Made by a program: the position numbers and the translations under genes. Shown here piece by piece: positions 57,801-64,000 of a stretch of 64,000 bases of DNA. This stretch comes from Phoronis australis (Eukaryota; Phoronida; Phoronidae): assembly GCA_002633005.1 (NCBI GenBank), contig NMRA01000349.1:275106-339105 (forward strand), written 5' to 3'. A model generated the notes under the pieces. The model was given only the letters and a program-made list of their open reading frames with translations, did not search any database and was not told the origin of the DNA. Each line of letters starts with the position of its first letter. Within the stretch, counting starts at the first letter, position 1.

Positions 57801-60800
57801 AGTCATCGGCAGTTTTGATGTTCTTTCTGGTAATGGAAATAAAATTCCATTACCCCAAGAAAATTATGGTATTATGTGATAGATTTTATGAGCCAGATAA
57901 CATACCTTGTGAAGAAGTGGCACCTAGACCAAGTGTAGTGTTACCCAGTGACAGACCAACACCAGGTGTGCCTGTAAAAAATAAATCACAGGTAATAGTA
58001 AGGACAGGTGAGCAGTTCAGCGCTGAAAAGGTTTAACAACTTTGCAACATTGTTCATATAACACTGCAACTGGCAACACACAACCATTATTAAATGGATG
58101 AGAGTTGAAATAAGAGTATGGGTCAAATTTCAAATCTCAGTCACTCGCATCAAATTTCAGACATGTATGTGCACACGCGTCCATATATTTAAACTATAGC
58201 ACACCCAGCAAGTCTCTAAAATGTCCCTCCGAAAAGACCACTTACACCGTAACACTGGAGTTATTTGATGAACTATCACTTCTTGCCCACCATAGAAACC
58301 ATTTCTAATCTGGGAAAAGAACGATGAAGCTGAAACCATTCTTGGACAAAACACTGCTCTGTTTTGACTGACACTAGGTGTGTAGCAGCCTTAAAGGGTA
58401 CCAATGGTACCATTGATAATTCAATGCACATTTCTCCTTACTTGTGTTGACTGCATTACCAAAGCTGAATCCACTGGTGCTAGGGGTTGTAGTGGTGGAC
58501 GCAGCTGCAACAAAACGACGACTAGAATGCAACAGCTACATAACAGTAAAAAATATATTAACGTTCTACTTTTTTTGCATACCTGCAGCGCCACTTCTGG
58601 GATACGGTTCCAAATAACTACCTTAACGCGTACATCTATTCAGATGTCCAGTTACTTCATTAGAATCACTTTGTAAATTTTAAGCAAGCTAATTTTGGAG
58701 ACAGGCTTGTGGTAAAGAAAAATACAAAATATTACTTCACAGACATAACCCCTCAATTGCGTACCTCAAAAGAGAACCATCAAATCCTGATTAGACAGAC
58801 TTTTCCTTACTTTTGCGGTGTGCGAACCCAGTGACCCCAGAGGCAGAGGTAAGAATAAAAAAGCACTTGCAAACACATTTCTAATGGATCCTACACCAGT
58901 CCATGAAGTCAGGGTGTCAAACCATATAAACAGTTGAAGGCACTCCAACACTTGCCTAGACCTGTCGGTTCATCTCACTAACACTAAGTGACTCACACCA
59001 TGAAAAAGAAAACCAAACGCAATACATCGCTCAATTCAAATCCCTTACTGGCATATTCTAAGTGAGGACTGCCTCGAAAATTCCTATAATCTCTGAAAAG
59101 ATTTCGCTGTCACAGCGAATCATAATTTAGCTGTCGAAACTAGCATGTGTAATTCTGTTGCTAATACTGAAAGTGGTTGTCGTTTTGTCCAAACTACTAT
59201 CAAAGACAAATAAAAAAAACAGTGCAGGTGGCCTGATGTCATTGCGGTGCATCAGACATGCGCAGGCCTCTAGGTTGGGCCCATTGCACAAAACACCTGA
59301 GACAAATATCACGTTATCATTGTATCATGATTTAAGGAATAGACTTTCAAAGTACTGGAGCAATAGCAGTGTCAGCAAATTTAGTAGTTTAATAAAAATC
59401 CCAACAAAGGTAACCATTTATTATGCTTTTTACAAAAGATCATCAATGTATCAAGAAATCTTTTTAAAGGTGCCTCTTTAGTATTATTTGTTAGAATTTA
59501 GGCTTTGGGCATCTTGCCTTGACTACATGAAATTTCAGGCATTTAATATTGTATTGATTTCTTGCGAGAGGCTCGGGAGCAAGCATACCCCAAAATAAAA
59601 GTAGTCTAATAAATATTAAAACAACCCATCACTTCACATATAGGCAGACCACCCCAATGGCACGTCTACACGGTACATTTAATAATAACTAAATACGCAA
59701 TCTCCTTACTTGTGTTGAGGGCATTGCCGAAGCTGAATCCACCGACACCAGAAGTCGTAGTGGTAGAGGCTGGAATAACACAATGGCCAGCATTCAGTCA
59801 GTGGGTAAGGAACAGTTACGGTAAATACACTGATATTCCCCACAGCTGTAGTCACAGAAAAACGATCATTATACCATCATCCAACTACAAGAAGGTACAC
59901 CACCTACAGCACCTTTTGGAAACGACCCCCGCAAACTGAACTTAGTGCAATTACTTTGTGAAAATCTGCAAAAATCCACTGATTAGACTTTGTTTTCCTT
60001 AGTTATTTTTGTGGCACACTAAAATGAGCAATCAACACTGGCAGTAATTCAATAATGTATTCAGCTGTGGAGCTGTTGCTGCTGGTTTTCCTGTAATTTT
60101 TCTGTTAGTTATTGAGGACTGGCGATTGAACAACGTGTTTGCACTGACAAGAACGACATCAAACAATGACATGAGTGTGGCCGCGAGTTTTCACTGATAA
60201 GCCGGGCAACCCAGTTTCGGAGGTAAACTCACAGAATTTTATATGCCACCTGAACTCGAAAACTGTTTTACTTCCCTACATTTGTCTCTTAAAAATGCTC
60301 AAATATGCTGCATATGAATGGAAAGTGAAAACAGGAATCCTTTGATCTCTCATTTTAGGGATAAATGAATACACAGACGTGAAATGCAGAACCACAAAAC
60401 AGACTTTAAAGAAGTTGATGACGCAGTCTTGTCAAGATAAATGGTGATTTTGAATTTGAGAATTTTTAAGAGACAAATTTTGAAAACCAAAACTGTTACA
60501 GCTCTTAAGTTCAGGTGGTACCTGGCACAAACAACATTCCACCAGCTATTTCATTACTATTTTTAAAGTTTCTGGGAATCAAGTTACTTAACGAAAGTTT
60601 AAAAACTTTTGTTAATTCCTTATTGTATGTACTCACTGGATCCGATGCCACCCAAGTTCAAGGCTGGTGTTGGATTTGTTACAGATGATACGACTGAAAA
60701 CACAAGAAAATGCACAGACAGTTAAGTGTGAACTGGGTATTAAATCTTGGAATGCGAGTTTTAACAGTTACAAGGAGTTGAATGCACATTCGCTTAGGGC

Positions 60801-63161
60801 TGCACAGATTACAGTAGACAACTACAAGAGCAGTTATTGGTGTATAATGTAAAAAATCTAAGCAAAGTCGAGAGTCAAATAATCCGTAAATGTCATTTGG
60901 AAAGACTGATGTAAATATTTCGTCCACTACAAGTCTCTATAACAAACTTCATACTTGAAGAGACAGTGGAAACCAAACTAGCAAAGTACAAGAACACACG
61001 ATTCCAACACCGTGACAAGCGGTGCGGACAAAAAAGCCTACTCAGGTACCTCCAAAGTTTACACTAGATGGCGCGGTGGTACTAGCCCTGCTCAGTGCCC
61101 CAAATGCAAACTTTCCTGATGTTGTTGTAGCTCCTAGGGATGTAGTCGACGTCCCAGCGCTGGTACCAAAACACAACCCTATAAGAAATTTAAAGTGACG
61201 CTATTCATGCACCACAATGTGGACTTACTGCTCAGACGATGATGATAACAGTCAACCTCAAAAGAACTCCAATGAAATGCTTTGCTAATTCCTCACCACG
61301 GCGACCAGATACAGGCACACAGAATAATTATAAACCGTTCATCACACAGGGTTTGGAATGACCAATGACAAAAAAAGCAGAAATTTTCTCGGCCCAAAAC
61401 GTGCGCACTCCCAGCATTGAAATAGTCGATGTGGACCTTTTGCCGACAAAAATAGGGGGACTAAAAAAAAAAAAAAAACGGTACCACCTCCAAAAGCGTG
61501 TGTCTGCATCTTTTTAGCTCGTCCGTTCACTCCCACCTCCACACATTTGTGGCTGCAGAGTCGTAGTATTTGTCACCGCGGTTTACAATCACACGAGACG
61601 CTTTTGAAGAAATCCACCACGTTAACCCTGCAATGTTGACAATTTACGTTCCTCCGAAACATAAAGAGCAACTTCCGCTTTTCGAGGTGAAAGTCGTCGG
61701 CAACGCCGCGGTAAGAAAGAAATTTGCCACGGAAATTTTACATCAAATCCCATTTTTTTACGCGCAAATATAATAAAACACGCGGACAGAACATTTGAAA
61801 AAAAGCGGAAATCCGCATTTCCACGGAAAATTCCAAGTCTTGATTACAGACAGAAATAAAAGGAAAACTTGACCAGTTTGGGAGGATGACGAGAAGGAAT
61901 TAGTCGGAATGACGAGTCACGACGTTCATTAGTTGTAGTTACACTTTCCCTACAATTTACTAGCCGTCATGACGAGCAAATGGCGTATATATAGTCCCAT
62001 TAATTAACGCAGGTGAAGCATTCACTGAGTGTAACTCTGACACAAGGCTAAGTTATAGTTATTGAGTAGATTTTAGTCTTTTGCATAAACGTAATAAATG
62101 TATTCATTATCGGGGTAAGATGCTATGAAAATCGACAGGTCGCATTTTTCGATCAAGCGAAAATCCCAGTATGTATTTTTGAATTCCAGCTCGCATTCAT
62201 GAATACCAGGTTGCAAAATTTTTGTGGCGTTTTTACTGGCCAAAATTGATTTTTTTAGAACATTGAGAAAATGTTTGGATTATACTCATACTTGTGGTGT
62301 TAAATACTCAAATTTCAGGTCATAAAATTGGGTTCTTACATGCAAGTACGGCGTACCGGTTCTAACTTATGACTAACAAAGAATCAAATGACTCGTTCTT
62401 GTTCAAGAATGATTCTTGAATCTTAGCATAGAATTCATACTTACCAGTATTCGCGGTTGAGCTTGTGGTGTTTGGCTCTGAAATGACACAAATGTTATCT
62501 TGGATTATTCAAAGTTTGCTGCTACAAAAACCAGTTACGAAACACCAGGAAGTGGAAAAATGATAGCGCCATAAAAATGTCAACAACAATCTCATTGCAA
62601 CTTGACACAAAATATTTCGGAGCTGGTCTTCGATGAATTTTAATCGAAAAAGAGGCTATAACTGTTACTGTACAGACGTCGAATTCAACAACAAAATTTC
62701 TTTGCGACTATGCGCTAAGTGCTTGTATCCCTTTAGAACTAAGTAACGAGCACTTTTTGACTAAAAGCTTTTACCAGTTTTAACACACATTGACTTAATA
62801 CCAACAAAAATGAAATAAGCACAACTAAGTGAAAAACCTAGTCTTAAATAAAATGGTTACAACAGCATGTTAGTACAAAGACACCACAGAAACAAAAAAA
62901 CTAACAATAAGGCACTTAGAAACTCGTCTAGTCAAAAATATCTCCTGTTTTTGCAATAGTAATAGTTTCTGAATGAAAAGAACTGTTTGTGACGAGTGTC
63001 TGACGCCGTGATCAGGTACTGCACCGTACACGGATCCTTACTCAGACTAAGACCTCCAGCATCTGACTTACTGGGTCCAAGACCACCAAAGCCAAATGTG
63101 CTTGATCCCGTTGAGGCTCCACCTAGTGAGAACCCCCCAGAAGCTGGGTTGGAACTTCCTC
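42684..63161 (-). CDS. NUP58: Nucleoporin NUP58 (NUPL1, p58/p45), all but the extreme N-terminus
   Basis: Sixteen exon positions (one lies in a duplicated segment) join in frame into about 554 residues, or 575 with both copies. Vertebrate NUP58 has about 600. NUP58 pairs with NUP62 and NUP54 in the nuclear-pore central channel; FG repeats bind transport receptors and the coiled coil builds the trimer (family knowledge). Seen here: an N-terminal FG/SLG-rich region (FGFGGLGP, GLSLGNTTLGLG, GFSFGNAV), a helical core (ITKFKKFLKDQKDVREKIAR; YRQQIEEMESYLVALHQP; ETFVALAAQLHGVHEAVK; AQKEQYLNYRK), then GPTPFAG, a C-terminal FG tail and the basic end GNKRGKRS. Almost all FG exons are phase 1-1 and a multiple of three, so they can be skipped or duplicated without frame change. 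The initiator exon was not found and may lie beyond 64000. Confidence 0.95.
42863..45483. other. NUP58 intron, no gene seen
   Basis: About 43545-43640 resembles the G-rich stretch near 26390. No coding sequence recognised. Confidence 0.45.
46822..46884 (-). CDS. NUP58: NUP58 C-terminal FG exon, duplicate copy 1
   Basis: Same exon and splice sites as at 48557-48619. Its last base G joins the GG that opens the terminal exon. Confidence 0.7.
48557..48619 (-). CDS. NUP58: NUP58 C-terminal FG exon, duplicate copy 2
   Basis: A 63-nt phase 1-1 exon with acceptor TTAATCCAG and donor GTTAGT, encoding TTLFTNTGTGGFSFGSSKPS. It is identical in protein to the exon at 46822-46884 because it sits in a 1.74-kb duplication. 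Either one or both could be spliced in without frame change. Confidence 0.7.
49310..49571 (-). CDS. NUP58: NUP58 exon with KEQYLNYRK and C-terminal FG onset
   Basis: A 262-nt exon with acceptor GTTTCTTTCAG and donor GTGAGT. It encodes AQKEQYLNYRKAIHGDTTNV then FEARKK, GPTPFAGLTNPAAAALALSL and a Gln/Thr-rich stretch ending GTLFGG. Confidence 0.95.
49751..49929. mobile_element. MITE with AATTGACCTAT ends, copy 2
   Basis: AATTGACCTATA and GATAGGTCAATT lie 179 bp apart, inverted. The interior is an inverted relative of 19867-20019. A further partial relative ends near 55855 (AAGGTCAATTAG). Confidence 0.68.
50176..50377 (-). CDS. NUP58: NUP58 coiled-coil exon 3
   Basis: A 202-nt exon with acceptor CTATTCCAG and donor GTGGGG. 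It encodes YFHRLVDDFESHMTAYRQQI, EEMESYLVALHQPG and ETFVALAAQLHGVHEAVK. This is the most conserved part of the trimerisation core. The donor is weaker than the others (GTGGGG). Confidence 0.95.
51834..51913 (-). CDS. NUP58: NUP58 coiled-coil exon 2
   Basis: An 80-nt exon with acceptor ATTTACTTCAG and donor GTAAGT, encoding ELKHAEIAQRTRDTPPGLQY and ENVAPT. It matches ELKNAEIALRTQKTPPGLQ of vertebrates almost residue for residue. Confidence 0.95.
52313..52487 (-). CDS. NUP58: NUP58 coiled-coil exon 1
   Basis: A 175-nt exon with acceptor TTCGTTGTAG and donor GTGAGT. It encodes KFLKDQKDVREKIARVS, EEVNSLRKMLAVVSNGVQRS and EKLKAESAM, matching the vertebrate helix KFVKEQKQVQEEISRMSS...LAANGIQR. Confidence 0.95.
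53433..53495 (-). CDS. NUP58: NUP58 exon entering the helical core
   Basis: A 63-nt exon with acceptor ACTATTTGTAG and donor GTAAGT. It encodes TKSAKEEQIPGELIQDITKF, corresponding to the vertebrate segment before QKFVKEQKQ. Confidence 0.85.
53496..55940. other. NUP58 intron, no gene seen
   Basis: About 55570-55860 is a diverged relative of the MITE at 49751 (CTGATTGGTCAATCA). Short open frames are unrecognised. Confidence 0.45.
55941..55968 (-). CDS. NUP58: NUP58 microexon of 28 nt
   Basis: Acceptor TTTGCACAG, donor GTGAGT; it encodes AVGSGGKS and parts of the flanking codons. It shifts phase from 1 to 2 and is needed to join its neighbours in frame, which supports it despite the small size. 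Confidence 0.75.
56037..56275. repeat. 21-bp minisatellite in a NUP58 intron, about 11 units
   Basis: Unit CCATGTTTGAAAAGCTCAGA with alternating variants (TTTGAAAAG and TTTGTAAAG). It is open on both strands (plus MFEKLRA heptads, minus LFKHGSE heptads) only because 21 is a multiple of three. It lies within the intron upstream of the 28-nt exon. Confidence 0.92.
56864..56950 (-). CDS. NUP58: NUP58 exon with LGGLDP
   Basis: An 87-nt phase 1-1 exon with acceptor TATTTGCAG and donor GTATTC. It encodes STLSQAAATVAPKIGLGGLD and PTTTSTAS; LGGLD matches the conserved LGGID just before the helical core. Confidence 0.85.
57310..57745 (-). repeat. Diverged relative of the multi-unit repeat, opposite orientation
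   Basis: Reading the minus strand gives GTACCCCAAGTGGCAATTTT, ATGAAGTTTGGCAGATGTGT and CCTCAGTGGCAATTTTTTGA, clear but old relatives of the plus-strand units at 1-17.8 kb. It ends beside a (CGT)n tract. Confidence 0.65.
57906..57971 (-). CDS. NUP58: NUP58 GLSLG exon
   Basis: A 66-nt phase 1-1 exon with acceptor ATTTTTTACAG and donor GTATGT, encoding TPGVGLSLGNTTLGLGATSS then Q. It resembles the SLG-rich stretch of vertebrate NUP58. Confidence 0.85.
58442..58504 (-). CDS. NUP58: NUP58 FG exon, paralogue B
   Basis: A 63-nt phase 1-1 exon with acceptor TTTTGTTGCAG and donor GTAAGG, encoding ASTTTTPSTSGFSFGNAVNT. It is a sister of the exon at 59710-59769. Confidence 0.87.
59710..59769 (-). CDS. 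NUP58: NUP58 FG exon, paralogue A
   Basis: A 60-nt phase 1-1 exon with acceptor GTTATTCCAG and donor GTAAGG, encoding STTTTSGVGGFSFGNALNT. Exon and donor flank are close to the exon at 58442-58504, so the pair arose by exon duplication. Confidence 0.87.
60637..60693 (-). CDS. NUP58: NUP58 FG-region exon
   Basis: A 57-nt phase 1-1 exon with acceptor TGTTTTCAG and donor GTGAGT, encoding VSSVTNPTPALNLGGIGS. Confidence 0.82.
61050..61178 (-). CDS. NUP58: NUP58 FG exon
   Basis: A 129-nt phase 1-1 exon with acceptor TTTCTTATAG and donor GTACCT. It encodes LCFGTSAGTSTTSLG, SGKFAFGALS and VNFG, typical Thr/Ser-rich FG sequence. Confidence 0.85.
61179..62444. other. NUP58 intron with MITE relative, no gene seen
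   Basis: About 61400-61460 is a relative of the MITE at 36641. 61560-61770 is CpG-rich with a 67-codon plus-strand frame that I do not recognise. Confidence 0.4.
62445..62477 (-). CDS. NUP58: NUP58 small exon
   Basis: A 33-nt phase 1-1 exon with acceptor GTCATTTCAG and donor GTAAGT. It encodes PNTTSSTANT plus a shared Gly. It is supported by clean splice sites and agreeing phase on both sides. Confidence 0.75.
63042..63161 (-). CDS. NUP58: NUP58 FG exon with two possible donors
   Basis: Acceptor TTATTGACAG. It encodes GSSNPASGGFSLGG and STFGFGGLGP, matching vertebrate residues near 30-50. Two good donors in the same phase lie 30 bp apart: GTAAGT after 63072 (90-nt exon) and GTAAGG after 63042 (120-nt exon). 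The longer form adds ten residues, SKSDAGGLSL. Confidence 0.85.
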
Positions 63162-63498
63162 CTGTCAATAAAGAATTACAGTGACAGTAGTCCCTATATC
63201 ACGGCGAATGTAACAGCACGGAAATCAAGCACTTATTACTATTCGCTTTTCATTCTGCACTTTGCATGTTCACCTAGCGATGAACTCTGGACCTCTACCA
63301 TTCACTAGGCTCATTACCTGGCACTGGGTTCACTACTAATTATAATATGTCATAAGGTCAAAACCTATGAGAATAAGATGGCCGACGGCTTTAGTCACCA
63401 TTGTTACAAAGAAGTGAAAAGAAGCGAAATATAATGAGGTAAGATGGTTCATGACGTCGTAAGTATGAAAATTTTGAGACATCCAGTTGAGAAAACAG

Positions 63499-63804
63499 AT
63501 CAAGTTTGAGTCTAATACTGGAATAGAAAAATGTGAAGAAGACTGGTTCAAAGGGGGTGTAAAGGAAGCTCTCCATGAGCGCATTGAGAGTCCCTCTTTA
63601 AATAAAAGAGGCGGTTTATGATTCGATTTTGTCACACGTATGGGATGATGTACTGACGTCAATGCCGCGCCGTTTAGCCAAAACGCCACCAATTGGCCAG
63701 AATAACGATAACGTCACAAGCCAAGCTGAAGTCCGTGAGATGCGGACGCAACGTCGCTAATTTTTGTAAGTTAAAATTCCAGTATTAGACTCAAACTTGA
63801 TCTC
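63499..63804 (+). mobile_element. Penelope-like element remnant (GIY-YIG protein C-terminus)
   Basis: Plus-strand 63510-63610 reads NTGIEKCEEDWFKGGVKEAL then HERIESPSLNKRGG, the motif that ends the GIY-YIG proteins of Penelope-like elements. A stop follows, then decayed sequence. The segment is bounded by a 28-bp inverted repeat (AGATCAAGTTTGAGTCTAAT at 63499; its complement at about 63777-63804). No reverse transcriptase is present. Confidence 0.65.
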
Positions 63805-63852
63805 ACATCATAAGTACTTAACGGAACTAAACGGTTAGCAGCCCAACACTCA

Positions 63853-63984
63853 AGAACTACTTTGCACCTATGTCCATTTCACGGAATCTGGGAAAAAGTT
63901 CCATGTACCTTCAGCTCTCTTTGAGCTGATGTATGAGCCATACTGTTACTGGGGCCCATTATAAGCCCGTTGAAAAGTGACCAG
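63853..63984 (+). other. Coding-like segment at the window edge
   Basis: A plus-strand frame from 63857 reads TYVHFTESGKKFHVPSALFE and LMYEPYCYWGPL before TAA. It has plausible protein composition, an AG at its start (GGTTAG) and a GTAAGT at 63985. I cannot name it; it may be part of the adjacent retroelement or of another gene. Confidence 0.3.
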
Positions 63985-64000
63985 GTAAGTATGGCCTAAT

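Noticed and set aside
61570-61773. 67-codon plus-strand frame in a CpG-rich patch with an internal GTAAGA
   Set aside because: No recognisable homology, lies in a NUP58 intron, and no partner exon was found.
63318-63335. Possible 18-nt NUP58 microexon (VNPVP) with AG and GT borders and correct phase
   Set aside because: Too short to support by homology; such matches arise by chance. Needs transcript data.
1-64000. CRISPR arrays, bacterial operons or phage genes
   Set aside because: Spliced animal genes, transposon types and base composition exclude a prokaryotic source; no spacer-like arrays seen.

Overview
This is an animal nuclear genome window: spliced genes with GT-AG introns, FG-nucleoporin and THAP-type proteins, Penelope-like and LTR retroelement remnants, and many MITE-like insertions. 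A run of 933 N, a 2-N gap and a 1-N join show it is a draft assembly. The style suggests a marine invertebrate (amphioxus, hemichordate or a lophotrochozoan); the species cannot be fixed from sequence alone.

Two conserved genes dominate and converge tail to tail near 42.5 kb. On the plus strand, seven exons between 4860 and 40810 encode the C-terminal 266 residues of a FAM114A (NOXP20) family protein; its 5' exons lie outside the window or were not recognised. On the minus strand, sixteen exon positions between 63161 and 42684 encode nearly all of NUP58 (NUPL1, p58/p45), a nucleoporin of the central channel. Their polyadenylation signals sit about 40 bp apart.

1-19.6 kb is mostly transposon: multi-unit repeats with (CCGT)n and a 3' hairpin, resembling non-autonomous Helitrons or bivalve 'pearl' elements, all in one orientation. 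They carry nine perfect matches to the vertebrate CTCF consensus. Two copies are split by later insertions (1.7 kb and 7.7 kb), and the 7.7 kb insertion holds further nested elements. All this lies inside an array of copies of a FAM114A exon tail.

19.8-33.5 kb is one FAM114A intron. It holds two antisense copies of an unfamiliar module: an endonuclease/exonuclease/phosphatase (EEP) domain, a coiled coil coded by a 21-bp minisatellite, and C2H2-like repeats. Copy 1 has an intact 321-codon EEP reading frame. Copy 2 is broken by a 401-bp MITE and has lost a catalytic Asp. The flanking intron sequence is itself duplicated two to three times.

35.3-36.05 kb holds a compact minus-strand unit: E2F and CCAAT promoter motifs, a 105-codon frame with a PHD-like C4HC3 pattern, then two histone-type 3' stem-loops just after the stop codon. 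This is the most unusual gene in the window. A frameshifted THAP exon follows at 37.6 kb.

42.7-63.2 kb is NUP58, including a 1.74-kb near-identical tandem duplication joined at an N, a 21-bp minisatellite, and a Penelope-like remnant at the right edge.
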